64,000 bases of DNA from Gammaproteobacteria bacterium (GCA_016716465.1 JADJWH010000004.1:496001-560000); one strand, 5' to 3'. Shown: positions 45,417-57,032, counted from the stretch's first letter. Notes: a model not told the origin generated them from the sequence alone. Program-made: numbers and translations.

Positions 45417-46442
45417 TCAGGCGGCCTTCTCACAGCGGTTGCGTCCACTCATTTTCGCCCGATAGAGCATGCGATCGGCGCGCTCGATCAGGTTGCCGGG
45501 CAGATCGGCCTGGGTGGACACGGCTACGCCGATGGAGATGGTCACGCGGGAATACGCCTTGCCCGAGTTCATGTCCTTCAAACGCCCGCTGGAGATCGCC
45601 TGGCGAATCTGCTCGGCGACGGTGTACGCCCCGTCGATGTCGGTATCCGGGAGCAGCACCGCGAATTCCTCGCCGCCGAAGCGGGCGACGAAATCGCTGC
45701 CCTTCACGCAGCGCTTCAGCGTGGCGGCGACATATCGCAGTACCTTGTCGCCCACCAGATGGCCATAGGAATCATTGACCTTCTTGAAATAATCGACGTC
45801 AGCCAACAGCAGGCATACGCGGGAATTTTCCCGCTCTGTCTTGTCCAGCGCCTGCTCCAGGTAGGCGTCGAACGCGGCGCGGTTGGCAATGCCGGTCAGG
45901 GAATCCATCAGTGAGGCCTGCTTGACCTGCATCAATTCGTTGCGCAATGACTCCAGTTCGCCCGAGATCTGGCTGATCTGGGCCTCGAATTCCCGATGCG
46001 TTTTTTCCGCCGCCCGGGTGTCGTCGATCACGCGCTTGACCTCGATCTCCATGTCCTGCGGTGACGGCGAGGCGCCGAGCATGCCCAGGAACCGGCTCAA
46101 ACGCTCCGAGTAATTCTGCAAGGCGCCGCCGGAGCGGTCCATGTCCTGCTGCATGTTGGTGATCAGCAGCTTGAGTTCCTGCCGGATGTTGTCCAGCGTC
46201 TCGTCGTCCTGGATGTAGCAGCGCCGGTAGGTCTCCCACAGGTGATCCGTCAGGGTCTTGTCGGGAAACACCGCCGCCTCGTCGAGCGCCTCTTTCAGCA
46301 CCTCGTTGCTGCCGGCGGCGCTGTCATAGGCCATCCGGTAATGCAGCGGGGAAACTGGAAGCTTGTGTTTCGAAAGGAGCAGCAAGGCCAAGCGGAGATA
46401 TTCCGCGGCCTGATCGGGACCGTCGTTATAGGGGTTTTCCAT
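45417..46442 (-). CDS. GGDEF diguanylate cyclase
   Basis: A 341-residue soluble protein. The N-terminal helical region (residues 1-175), with a coiled coil before LMDSLTGIANR, precedes a GGDEF domain with active-site GGEEF (256-260) and DVDYFKKVND. It should make c-di-GMP. The usual product-inhibition site RxxD five residues ahead is KGSD (247-250), so feedback inhibition may be weak. The N-terminal half is of a type often seen in stand-alone cyclases near motility genes. It lies just upstream of cheY, so motility control is plausible. Confidence 0.93.
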   Translation of the reverse strand: MENPYNDGPDQAAEYLRLALLLLSKHKLPVSPLHYRMAYDSAAGSNEVLKEALDEAAVFPDKTLTDHLWETYRRCYIQDDETLDNIRQELKLLITNMQQDMDRSGGALQNYSERLSRFLGMLGASPSPQDMEIEVKRVIDDTRAAEKTHREFEAQISQISGELESLRNELMQVKQASLMDSLTGIANRAAFDAYLEQALDKTERENSRVCLLLADVDYFKKVNDSYGHLVGDKVLRYVAATLKRCVKGSDFVARFGGEEFAVLLPDTDIDGAYTVAEQIRQAISSGRLKDMNSGKAYSRVTISIGVAVSTQADLPGNLIERADRMLYRAKMSGRNRCEKAA

Positions 46443-46636
46443 AGGTGTTCCCGGCTATTTTTTGTTATTTGCCATTTTCCTAAATGATCAAAAATCCATA
46501 CTCGCGACTGATTCATCGGCAGGCGCTGATAAAAACATTAAATCTTTCAAGTGATCCCGGGATCAGAAATGGCGTTCGTATGACATGCATGGCCGCCGCA
46601 GCGGGTGCAGCCATGCCATTTGATAAACCCCTGAAG
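46443..46636. other. Intergenic region, GGDEF gene to mnmE
   Basis: An AT-rich 194-base gap carrying the likely promoter of the cyclase gene and the 3' end of mnmE. An imperfect GCATGGC ... GCCATGC hairpin lies near 46590-46620 without a T-tract. I see no gene in it. Confidence 0.4.
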
Positions 46637-47995
46637 TTATTTCCCGATGCAAAAACTCGAGAAGATGTGCCCGAGCAACTCGTCGCTGGTGACCGCCCCG
46701 GTAATCTCACCCAGGGCCTGCTGGGCCTGGCGCAGTTCCTCCGCGGCGAGTTCCCCGGCGCGCGCCTCCTCGATCTGGCGCAGGGCCTCGGACAGGTTCC
46801 GGTCGGCGCGCGCGAGCGCGTCAAGGTGGCGCCGGCGCGCGCTGAACACGCCCTCGCCGGCAGCTTGATAGCCCATGCAGGCCTTGAGATGCGCGCGCAG
46901 CAGTTCGATGCCGGCGCCGGTCGTGGCGGAGAGCCAGACCTCCACCCGGCCGTCGTCGCGGGTGTCCAGCGCGGGCGGGCGCCCGCTGAGGTCGATCTTG
47001 TTGTGGACCAGTGTAAGCCGCGCCCGCAGCGCGGGCCGGTCCTTCAGCAGCGCGAGGTCCTCGTCCGCATCGGAACACGCGCTGTCGCTCACCAGCAGGA
47101 TGCGGTCGGCAGCCTCGATCTCGGACCAGGCGCGATGGATGCCGATGCGCTCGACCGGGTCTTCGCTGTCGCGCAGGCCGGCGGTGTCGATCACGTGCAG
47201 CGGCAGACCGTCGATGGCGATGTACTCGCGCAGCACGTCGCGCGTGGTGCCGGGGATCTCGGAGACGATCGCGGTCTCGCGCTGCGCGAGCCGGTTGAGC
47301 AGGCTGGACTTGCCGGCATTGGGCCGCCCGGCAATCACCACGCGGATCCCTTCGCGCAGCAGGCAGCCCTGCCGCGCAGCGCCGATGACCGCATCCAGTC
47401 CGTGCCTCAGCGCGAGAAACCGCCGGCGCAGCTCCGCATCGGCGAGGAAATCGATCTCCTCCTCGGGAAAGTCGATAGCCGCCTCGATATACACGCGCAG
47501 TGCCGTCAGTTCTTCGACCAGCGCATGCACGCGCGCGGAGAACTCACCGGAGAGCGAGCGCGTCGCCGCGCGCGCCGCCTGTTCCGAAGCGCTGTCGATC
47601 AGGTCGGCGATCGCCTCAGCCTGCGCGAGATCGATCTTGTCGTTCAGGAACGCGCGTTCGGAGAATTCACCGGGACGGGCGTGACGCGCGCCGAGCGCCA
47701 GCAATCTGCGCAGCAATCGATCCAGCACCACGGGGCCGCCATGGCCGTGCAGTTCCAGCACGTCCTCGCCGGTGAAGGAATGCGGGCGCGGGAAGAACAG
47801 CGCCAGACCGGTGTCGAGCGCCTCGCCCTCCTCCGTCCGGAACACACGGTACTCGGCGCGGCGCGGCTCCGGCACCCGGCCGAGGACGGCGGCGGCGATC
47901 CCGGCCGCGCGCGGCCCGGACACGCGCACCACCCCGACGCCGCCGCGCCCCGCCGGGGTGGCGATCGCCGCGATGGTGTCGATGCGATCATTCAT
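46637..47995 (-). CDS. mnmE: tRNA modification GTPase MnmE
   Basis: A 452-residue GTPase. The N-terminal tetrahydrofolate-binding domain (TIAAIATPAGRGGVGVVRVSG) is followed by helices and an inserted G domain with P-loop GRPNAGKSSLLN, VSEIPGTTRD and DTAGLRDSEDPVE. It ends FCIGK, the conserved C-terminal Cys motif. With MnmG it modifies wobble uridines. It follows yidC in the usual origin-cluster order. Confidence 0.98.
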   Translation of the reverse strand: MNDRIDTIAAIATPAGRGGVGVVRVSGPRAAGIAAAVLGRVPEPRRAEYRVFRTEEGEALDTGLALFFPRPHSFTGEDVLELHGHGGPVVLDRLLRRLLALGARHARPGEFSERAFLNDKIDLAQAEAIADLIDSASEQAARAATRSLSGEFSARVHALVEELTALRVYIEAAIDFPEEEIDFLADAELRRRFLALRHGLDAVIGAARQGCLLREGIRVVIAGRPNAGKSSLLNRLAQRETAIVSEIPGTTRDVLREYIAIDGLPLHVIDTAGLRDSEDPVERIGIHRAWSEIEAADRILLVSDSACSDADEDLALLKDRPALRARLTLVHNKIDLSGRPPALDTRDDGRVEVWLSATTGAGIELLRAHLKACMGYQAAGEGVFSARRRHLDALARADRNLSEALRQIEEARAGELAAEELRQAQQALGEITGAVTSDELLGHIFSSFCIGK

Positions 47996-48038
47996 GGAAA
48001 AACCGTCCGCGCGAACCGCGGATCCGGCGCGACCGGGC

Positions 48039-49700
48039 TCAGGCCTTGGCGGGCTTGCCCGACTTTTCGATCCGGCGCGTGATGTTCCATTGCTGCAGGA
48101 TGGACAGCACGCTGTTCGCCACCCAGTAGAGCACCAGGCCCGCGGGGAAGAAGGCGAAGAACAGCGTGAAGATGAAGGGCAGCGCCATCAGCACCTTGGC
48201 CTGGATCGGATCGGGCGGCGGCGGATTGAGCTTCTGCTGGATGAACATGGTCGCGCCCATCAGCAGCGGCAGGATGTAATACGGATCCTTGGTCGACAGG
48301 TCGTGGATCCACAGGACGAACGGGGCCTGGCGCAACTCGACGCTCTCGAGCAGCACCCAGTACAGCGCGATGAACACCGGGATCTGGACCAGCATCGGCA
48401 GACAGCCGCCGAGGGGATTGATCTTTTCCTTTTTATACAACTCCATCATCGCCTGGCTCATGCGCTGGCGGTCGTCGCCGTAGCGCTCGCGCAGCTGCAC
48501 CAGCTTGGGCTGCAGTACCCGCATGTTCGCCATCGAACGGTAACTGGTCTCCGACAGCTTGTAGAACACCAGCTTGACCATCAGCGTCAGCAGGATGATG
48601 GACCAGCCCCAGTTGCCGACCACGCCATGGATATACTTCATGAGCCAGAACAGGGGCTGGGCGAGAATGGTGAGCACGCCGTAATCGACCGTCAGGCGCA
48701 GGCCTTCGGCGGCCTTCTCCATGCGCGCCTGATCCTTCGGGCCGACATAGAGCCGGCTCTTGAATTCGCCCGCTTCACCCGGCGCGACCGTCATGGGCTG
48801 GGACAACAGTCCCAGCACGTAGGGCTGTCCCTTGGGCGCCTTGCTGTAGAACTGGTTGGTTTCCTGCGGATCCGGCAGCCAGGCACCAATGAAATAGTGC
48901 TGGATCATGGCCTCCCAACCACCGGTGATGGTGCGGTCGAGGTTCTCCTTGTCCATGTCCTCGAATTTGATCTTCTCGTACTTTTCCTGCTGGCTGTGGA
49001 TCACGCCGCCGGTATAGGTATACAGAAAGGCGGTCTTCTCGTCGTCGCCTGGCAGGCTGCGCTGGAACTGGCGGTACTGATAGCCCGTCCATGGCGCGCC
49101 CGATGCGTTTTCAATCCGGTACTCGATCCCGATCTGATAGCTGTCACGGTGAAATACATAGGTCTTCGTCACCGTGATCCCGTCGGCGCCGCTCCAGCGC
49201 AGCGGCACGCGCAGTTCGTCCCCCTGCAGGCGATAGTCGTTCGACTCCGCGGTGTAGAGGGCGTAGTGATCGGGCGCGCTCTGCTGGGAGATCAGGCCGC
49301 TCTGGGCGATGAAGATGCGCGACCCCTCGTCCTGCATCAGGCGGAACGGCTCGTCCTTTTTCTGGGTGGACACCGGATAGGCCAGCAACGCGACCGTTCG
49401 GAGGTCCCCACCCGTGGTGTCCAGTTCAACGTCGAGCAGATCGGTGACGACCCGCACGCGGGCGCCGCGCTGGAATCCGCGCGCGGGCGCCACGGCGGCG
49501 GCGGCGGGGACACCGGCCTCCGGGGCAGCGGCGGATGCGACCGGTGCTGCGGGGGTGGCGGGGATATCGGCGGTCGGTGACGGCGTGGTCTGAGCCGTCG
49601 TGGCCGGGGAATCGGGGCCGTAATCCTGCTGCCACGCCTGCCAGATCAGCAGCAGCACGAACGAGAGGGCGAAAAACAGGATGATCTTCTGATTGTCCAT
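48039..49700 (-). CDS. yidC: Membrane protein insertase YidC
   Basis: A 553-residue insertase with N-terminal helix (IILFFALSFVLLLIWQAW), a large periplasmic beta domain (residues about 90-330) and the five-helix core (NWGWSIILLTLMVKLVFYKLS; NPLGGCLPMLVQIPVFIALY; FTLFFAFFPAGLVLYWVANS) with the hydrophilic-groove Arg region. It inserts and folds inner-membrane proteins. It sits between yidD and mnmE. Confidence 0.98.
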   Translation of the reverse strand: MDNQKIILFFALSFVLLLIWQAWQQDYGPDSPATTAQTTPSPTADIPATPAAPVASAAAPEAGVPAAAAVAPARGFQRGARVRVVTDLLDVELDTTGGDLRTVALLAYPVSTQKKDEPFRLMQDEGSRIFIAQSGLISQQSAPDHYALYTAESNDYRLQGDELRVPLRWSGADGITVTKTYVFHRDSYQIGIEYRIENASGAPWTGYQYRQFQRSLPGDDEKTAFLYTYTGGVIHSQQEKYEKIKFEDMDKENLDRTITGGWEAMIQHYFIGAWLPDPQETNQFYSKAPKGQPYVLGLLSQPMTVAPGEAGEFKSRLYVGPKDQARMEKAAEGLRLTVDYGVLTILAQPLFWLMKYIHGVVGNWGWSIILLTLMVKLVFYKLSETSYRSMANMRVLQPKLVQLRERYGDDRQRMSQAMMELYKKEKINPLGGCLPMLVQIPVFIALYWVLLESVELRQAPFVLWIHDLSTKDPYYILPLLMGATMFIQQKLNPPPPDPIQAKVLMALPFIFTLFFAFFPAGLVLYWVANSVLSILQQWNITRRIEKSGKPAKA

Positions 49701-49712
49701 CGGAATGTCGGC

Positions 49713-49940
49713 TTATCGTTGAGCACCGCGCTCCGGCACCGGATCGACGCCGCCGGCGTGCCAGGGGTGGCAGCGCGAGAGGCGCCGCAAGGCCATGCCG
49801 CCGCCGCGCAGGACACCGTAACGCGTGATGGCGATCTCGGCGTAACGCGAACAACTGGGTTCAAAGCGGCAATGCGCGCCCAGATATGGGCTGATCCCGT
49901 AACGATAGGCCCGGATTAACAGCGTCAGCAGCCTGCGCAT
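49713..49940 (-). CDS. yidD: Membrane protein insertion efficiency factor YidD
   Basis: A 75-residue protein with RAYRYGISPYLGAHCRFEPSCSRYA, the diagnostic YidD motif (Pro-Ser-Cys-Ser-x-Tyr), and GGMALRRLSRCHPWHAGG. The start at 49940 overlaps the end of rnpA by 16 bases, the usual arrangement. The frame is open to 50120, but that portion is out-of-frame rnpA. It supports YidC-dependent insertion. Confidence 0.95.
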   Translation of the reverse strand: MRRLLTLLIRAYRYGISPYLGAHCRFEPSCSRYAEIAITRYGVLRGGGMALRRLSRCHPWHAGGVDPVPERGAQR

Positions 49941-50287
49941 TGTTCGATCTCCGCTAGTTGCGCGTTCACCACGGCGCGCAGCTCTTCCCTGCTCTGCCCG
50001 GCCAGACCCTGACGGCCCAGAAACACGATGTCCACGCCCCCCAGGGTGTGTGACCGCTGGCGGAAACTCTCGCGGATGATCCGCTTGACACGATTCCGCA
50101 TCACCGCGCCCGGCACGCACTTGCGCGAGATCGCTACACCCAGACGGGGATGGCCGAGCGTGTTGGGACAGATATATATAGTGAACCCCCGCGCGGCGCG
50201 TTTGCGCGCACGCTGGAATACAAACCGGTACTCACTCGGTTTCAGCAGCCGGTGCGACTTACCGAAACGATAGCGAACCGGGGCCAA
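49925..50287 (-). CDS. rnpA: Ribonuclease P protein component
   Basis: A 120-residue basic protein with RLLKPSEYRFVFQRARK, and the RNR motif in AVMRNRVKRIIRESFR that contacts the RNase P RNA. It forms the protein subunit of RNase P for tRNA 5' maturation. A TTG at 50287 is the most upstream workable start; no strong ribosome site is visible, so the exact start is uncertain by a few residues. It follows rpmH by 19 bases. Confidence 0.94.
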   Translation of the reverse strand: MAPVRYRFGKSHRLLKPSEYRFVFQRARKRAARGFTIYICPNTLGHPRLGVAISRKCVPGAVMRNRVKRIIRESFRQRSHTLGGVDIVFLGRQGLAGQSREELRAVVNAQLAEIEQCAGC

Positions 50288-50306
50288 CCCGTTCAGACAA
50301 TAGAGC

Positions 50307-50441
50307 TCAGGCGCACAGCCTGGCGCGGCCCTTGGCGCGACGGCGGCTAAGCACCGCGCGCCCGGCGGCGGTTTGCATGCGCGCGCGAAAGCCGTGGGTA
50401 CGCTTGCGCTTCAGAACACTCGGTTGAAATGGCCTCTTCAT
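50307..50441 (-). CDS. rpmH: Ribosomal protein L34
   Basis: A 44-residue, highly basic protein read from ATG 50439-50441 to TGA 50307-50309: MKRPFQPSVLKRKRTHGFRA, then RMQTAAGRAVLSRRRAKGRA. This is the classic L34 sequence and length. It opens the leftward cluster rpmH-rnpA-yidD-yidC-mnmE, divergent from dnaA. Confidence 0.98.
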   Translation of the reverse strand: MKRPFQPSVLKRKRTHGFRARMQTAAGRAVLSRRRAKGRARLCA

Positions 50442-50668
50442 GACTCGCCCTGCCTAGAAACCCGCGGGAAATTCCCAGAAAATCAGCTTTTTGCTGCCCA
50501 AAATCGAAAGGGGGAAACATTACCAATTTTCCCTCGCGCGTGTCAATCGAAATGTCGCGCTACCCCCTATTTCGAGGTATGGATTAGCACCATAAACAGG
50601 TATACACTTGCCGACTTCATCCGCTCTACTACCCCCGGCACCCGGTTTTCAAGGGAGGACGTCGTTCC

Positions 50669-52060
50669 GTGGAAAGCTCGCTCTGGAAAAAGTGCCTGGA
50701 CCATCTGGAAACCGAGCTGACCGCACAGCAATTCAACACCTGGATACGCCCCCTGCAGGCGATCGAAAACGATACCAGCCTGCGTCTGCTGGCGCCGAAC
50801 CAGTTCGTGCTCGACTGGGTCAACGAGCGCTTCATCGACCAGATTTCGGAGATCACCACCCGGCTCAAGGCGGGGAATGCGCTGCAGGTCTCGCTGGAGG
50901 TGGGCAGCCACCGGCCGCCGTCCTCGCCCCCGCGCGTGCCTGCTCCAGTGGCGCGCCGCCCCTCGCCCCCGCTGGCAAGGCCGCCGGCCGCCGCCCCGAA
51001 CGGCTTCATCCGCCGTACCGATCATGACGACGTCCACCACATTCGCAACCTCCAGCCGGAATTCACCTTCGAGAGTTTCGTGGAAGGCAAATCCAACCAG
51101 CTGGCGCGCGCGGCCTCGTCACAGGTGGCTGAAAATCCGGGCCGCTCATACAATCCGCTGTTCATCTACGGCGGCGTCGGCCTCGGCAAGACCCACCTGA
51201 TGCACGCCGTCGGCAACCAGATGGTGCAGAAGAACCCGGCGGCGCGCGTGGTCTACGTCCATTCCGAGCGTTTCGTGGGGGACATGATCAAGGCCTTTCA
51301 GCACAACTCGATCGACGCGTTCAAACGCTACTACCGCTCGGTCGACGCCCTGCTCATCGACGACATCCAGTTCTTCGCCAACAAGGAACGCTCGCAGGAA
51401 GAATTCTTCCATACCTTCAATACACTGATTGAAGGTCAGAGCCAGATCATCCTGACCTGTGATCGCTACCCCAAGGAAGTCGGCGGCCTGGAAGAGCGCC
51501 TCAAATCACGTTTCGGTTGGGGCCTGACGGTTTCCATCGATCCACCCGAGCTCGAGACCTGCGTCGCGATCCTGAAGAGCAAAGCCGTGCAGAGCAACGT
51601 CGATCTGCCGGACGAGATCGCTTTCTTCATCGCGAAGCGTGTGCGCTCGAACATCCGGGAGCTGGAAGGCTCGCTGCGCCGCGTGATCGCCAGTTCACGC
51701 TTCACGGGACGCCCCATTACGCTGGAACTCGCCAAGGACGCCCTCAAGGACCTGCTCGCCCTGCAGGACAAGCTGGTAACGATCGAAAACATCCAGCGCA
51801 CCGTCGCCGACTACTGCAAGATCCGCTATTCGGATCTGCTGTCAAAACGGCGTTCGCGCTCGGTGGCGCGGCCGCGGCAATTGGCCATGGCCCTGGCCAA
51901 AGAGCTTACCAGTCACAGCCTGCCCGAGATCGGCGAGGCCTTCGGCGGCCGCGATCACACGACGGTACTGCATGCCTGCCGCAAGATCCAGGAGCTGAGA
52001 AAAAGCGATGTGCGGACAAATGAGGACTATACAAACCTGTTGAGAACGCTCACGACATGA
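50669..52060 (+). CDS. dnaA: Chromosomal replication initiator DnaA
   Basis: A 463-residue initiator. Domain I (LWKKCLDHLETELTAQQFNTWIRPL), a Pro-rich linker (about residues 80-115), domain III AAA+ with GGVGLGKTHLMHA and LLIDDIQFFANKE, and domain IV DNA-binding with RPRQLAMALAKELT and the signature FGGRDHTTVLHACRK. GTG start with AGGGAGGA upstream. It opens the rightward cluster dnaA-dnaN-recF-gyrB. Confidence 0.99.
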   Translation: MESSLWKKCLDHLETELTAQQFNTWIRPLQAIENDTSLRLLAPNQFVLDWVNERFIDQISEITTRLKAGNALQVSLEVGSHRPPSSPPRVPAPVARRPSPPLARPPAAAPNGFIRRTDHDDVHHIRNLQPEFTFESFVEGKSNQLARAASSQVAENPGRSYNPLFIYGGVGLGKTHLMHAVGNQMVQKNPAARVVYVHSERFVGDMIKAFQHNSIDAFKRYYRSVDALLIDDIQFFANKERSQEEFFHTFNTLIEGQSQIILTCDRYPKEVGGLEERLKSRFGWGLTVSIDPPELETCVAILKSKAVQSNVDLPDEIAFFIAKRVRSNIRELEGSLRRVIASSRFTGRPITLELAKDALKDLLALQDKLVTIENIQRTVADYCKIRYSDLLSKRRSRSVARPRQLAMALAKELTSHSLPEIGEAFGGRDHTTVLHACRKIQELRKSDVRTNEDYTNLLRTLTT

Positions 52061-52262
52061 TGTTAACAGCCTGTGGATAATTCAGCCGGTCGACAAACAA
52101 CGCCATTACCGCACATGATATCCACAACATACCCAGCCGCCGGTACAGACACCATCAACAGGATAACAGCGGCGTCAACTCACTGAAGGGAAATCGATAA
52201 AGCAGGTTATCCAACGATTGCGCCGGGACTAATCTATTATAGATTTCAGGAAGAAATATAAA
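52061..52262. other. Candidate replication origin region with DnaA boxes (dnaA-dnaN gap)
   Basis: A 202-base gap. It has a perfect DnaA box in reverse (TGTGGATAA, 52072-52080), a one-mismatch box ATATCCACA (52118-52126), and a weaker TTATCCAAC (52207-52215). The last 40 bases are AT-rich. Gene direction changes at rpmH/dnaA just upstream, consistent with the origin being near. The boxes could also, or instead, serve dnaA/dnaN control. Confidence 0.55.
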
Positions 52263-53363
52263 ATGAAATTTACTATCACACGTGACGCTCTGATCAAACC
52301 GCTGCAAACGGTGAGCGGGATCGTCGAGCGGCGGCAGACCCTGCCGATACTGTCAAACGTGTTGCTCAAGGTTTCAGGCGAAACCCTGACACTGACCAGC
52401 ACCGATCTCGAGATCGAGATGCTCACGCATGCCGAAATCAGCAAGGCCACGGACGGTGACACGACTCTCCCCGCCCGCAAATTCCTCGACATCTGTCGCG
52501 CGTTGTCCGACGATGCCGTGCTGGAAATTTCCATCAGCAGCGAGCGTGCCACGATCCGCTCGGGCAAGAGCCGTTTCGTGCTGTCCACCCTGCCGGCGGC
52601 GGAATTTCCGAATATCGAGGTGAACCAGAAGGTCTCCCAGCTCAAGCTCCCGCAGCGCAGCCTGAGAAACGCCATTGCCCGTACCCACTTTGCCATGGCG
52701 CAACAGGACGTCCGCTATTACCTGAACGGCCTGTTGATGGAACTGGAGAATCGCATCATCCGCATGGTCGCCACCGATGGCCACCGTCTTGCCCTCTGTG
52801 AAACCCCATACCCTAAGGAAATTGATAAAAATCAAAGCCTTATAATTCCAAGGAAGGCGGTACTGGAGCTTTATCGCCTGCTTTCCGACGAGGACAGCGA
52901 GGTAGAGGTTCGCGTTGGCGGCAATTTCATCCAGGTCAAGACCGCCGAGATCAGTTTTACCACCAAGCTGATCGACGGGCGTTTCCCCGATTATCAGAAC
53001 GTGATCCCCAAGGGAGGCAACAAGTCCGCTGTCTGTGATCGGGAGGCGTTGCGCCAGGCCCTCTCCCGCGTCTCAATCCTGTCCAACGAGAAATACCGCG
53101 GGGTGCGGATGCAGCTCGGCAGCGGGATCATGCACATCCTCGCGCACAATCCGGAGCAGGAAGAAGCCGAGGAAGAACTCACCATCGACTATACCGGCGA
53201 CAACCTGGAGATCGGTTTCAACGTGACCTATCTTCTGGATGCCTTGTCGGCCGGGAATTCCGATCAGATCTCGTTAACCCTGACGGATTCGAACAGCAGT
53301 TGTCTGATCCAGGGTGTAGACGACAAGACGTGCAGGTATATCGTGATGCCGATGCGGCTTTAG
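52263..53363 (+). CDS. dnaN: DNA polymerase III beta sliding clamp
   Basis: A 366-residue clamp. Starts MKFTITRDALIKPLQTVSGIVERRQTLPIL (three-domain beta fold), with the typical end DDKTCRYIVMPMRL. It encircles DNA to give processivity and binds many replication and repair proteins. Length is the usual one. It follows dnaA in the standard order. Confidence 0.99.
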   Translation: MKFTITRDALIKPLQTVSGIVERRQTLPILSNVLLKVSGETLTLTSTDLEIEMLTHAEISKATDGDTTLPARKFLDICRALSDDAVLEISISSERATIRSGKSRFVLSTLPAAEFPNIEVNQKVSQLKLPQRSLRNAIARTHFAMAQQDVRYYLNGLLMELENRIIRMVATDGHRLALCETPYPKEIDKNQSLIIPRKAVLELYRLLSDEDSEVEVRVGGNFIQVKTAEISFTTKLIDGRFPDYQNVIPKGGNKSAVCDREALRQALSRVSILSNEKYRGVRMQLGSGIMHILAHNPEQEEAEEELTIDYTGDNLEIGFNVTYLLDALSAGNSDQISLTLTDSNSSCLIQGVDDKTCRYIVMPMRL

Positions 53364-53469
53364 GCCCCTCGGTACCGTCAGCCCCCCCAATTTTCCGTCA
53401 ACCGTCCCGCCGCGATGGTGGGGCGGCGCACCTCCCACATCACCCGATGTCAGTTGCTCCCGCGCTGGT

Positions 53470-54549
53470 ATGAGTCTGGCCAGGCTCAAGGTCAAAGGCC
53501 TCAGGAATCTCAGAACACTCGATCTCGCGCCCGGACCGGGCCTGAACGTGGTTCTGGGGGAAAATGCCAGCGGCAAATCCAGCCTGCTGGAGGCCATTCA
53601 TCTGCTTTCCTGCGGTAAATCCTTCCGCACTCATCAATTGGCCCATGTCGTGCAGCGCGGAATGCACGACATGCTGCTCAGCGCCGAGGTGTTCAGCGAG
53701 GTCTCGGGGGTCTCGACGCTGGGGATGGAATATGACGCGGACCGGGGGGGGCTGCGGATCAAGGCGGGGGGACGTCCCGTTCACAAGCTGTCCGAATTGG
53801 CCCCCTACCTGCCCGTCGTCACCATTCACCAGGAAAGCCCCCGGGTATTCACCCACGGCCCAGATTTCAGGCGCTCGTTTTTGGACTGGGGCGTGTTCCA
53901 CGTGGAACCTCTATTCGTGCCGGCCTGGCAGCGCTATCGCCGAGCCCTCCGGCAGCGGAATACGCTGTTGCAGCGGTCCTTGCCCAGACCGGAGGTCTGG
54001 GACAGGGAGTTGGTGGAAAGCGGGCTGCAGATCGACGCGTACCGGAGACAGTATCTCCGGAGATTTACACCCATATTTATAGAGCTGTTGCCCATACTGC
54101 GGGTCGATGCCGCCATCGGAATCGAATACCGATCGGGTTGGGATGCCGGCCGGGAATTGCTCGAACAGCTGGAGAAGGGCCTGGAGGGGGACAAACGCCT
54201 CGGTTATACCCGTATCGGTCCGCATCGCGCGGATATCGAGTTCATGATTCAGGGCACCCTGGTTCGTGAACGGCTCTCGCGCGGGCAGATGAAGGTCCTG
54301 GTCCATGCCCTGTACCTGGCCCAGGCGCGCGCGCTGGCGGAGATCACCGGCAGGCACGCCTTGATCATGATGGACGATCTGGCCGCGGAGCTGGATGGAC
54401 AGCACATCGATCAACTGGTCGGCAGGGTCAATGCCCTCGGGTTTCAATCCATCATCACCACCAGTGACCCGGGTTTTCGTCATCACGTCCGGGACCTCCC
54501 GCACAAGATGTTTCACGTGGAACATGGCGTATTCACGGAAGTGATATAA
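53470..54549 (+). CDS. recF: DNA replication and repair protein RecF
   Basis: A 359-residue ATPase of the SMC-like family: Walker A GENASGKSSLLEAIHLL, signature LSRGQMKVLVHALYLAQ, Walker B ALIMMDDLAAELD. It loads RecA on gapped DNA. Its coding sequence carries two parS-type palindromes (53894-53909 and 54509-54524), and its last codons contain the gyrB -10 element. Start at ATG 53470, 106 bases after dnaN. Confidence 0.97.
   Translation: MSLARLKVKGLRNLRTLDLAPGPGLNVVLGENASGKSSLLEAIHLLSCGKSFRTHQLAHVVQRGMHDMLLSAEVFSEVSGVSTLGMEYDADRGGLRIKAGGRPVHKLSELAPYLPVVTIHQESPRVFTHGPDFRRSFLDWGVFHVEPLFVPAWQRYRRALRQRNTLLQRSLPRPEVWDRELVESGLQIDAYRRQYLRRFTPIFIELLPILRVDAAIGIEYRSGWDAGRELLEQLEKGLEGDKRLGYTRIGPHRADIEFMIQGTLVRERLSRGQMKVLVHALYLAQARALAEITGRHALIMMDDLAAELDGQHIDQLVGRVNALGFQSIITTSDPGFRHHVRDLPHKMFHVEHGVFTEVI
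53894..53909. other. parS: parS centromere-like site
   Basis: TGTTCCACGTGGAACC, containing the perfect 14-bp palindrome GTTCCACGTGGAAC. It is identical to the parS form known from pseudomonads, where ParB binds near the origin. Inside recF. Confidence 0.85.
54509..54524. other. parS: Second parS-type site
   Basis: TGTTTCACGTGGAACA: one base away from the perfect palindrome, still within the known parS consensus TGTTNCACGTGNAACA. Near the 3' end of recF, 615 bases from the first site. Confidence 0.75.
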
Positions 54550-54550
54550 T
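54542..54550 (+). promoter_or_regulatory. Extended -10 promoter of gyrB
   Basis: TGATATAAT: TG one base before a perfect TATAAT hexamer. The element overlaps the recF stop codon (TAA, 54547-54549) and lies 34 bases before the gyrB start. No strong -35 hexamer at 17 bases. Confidence 0.6.
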
Positions 54551-54583
54551 GCGCCAGCCTTTCGAGAGCCAATGGAGATATCG

Positions 54584-57001
<2,418 letters not shown>

Positions 57002-57032
57002 TCCGCGCGCACGCGCACGGGGCGCACGTGCC

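Noticed and set aside
50442..50668. DnaA-box cluster upstream of dnaA
   Set aside because: No TTATCCACA-like box found there; boxes occur after dnaA instead.
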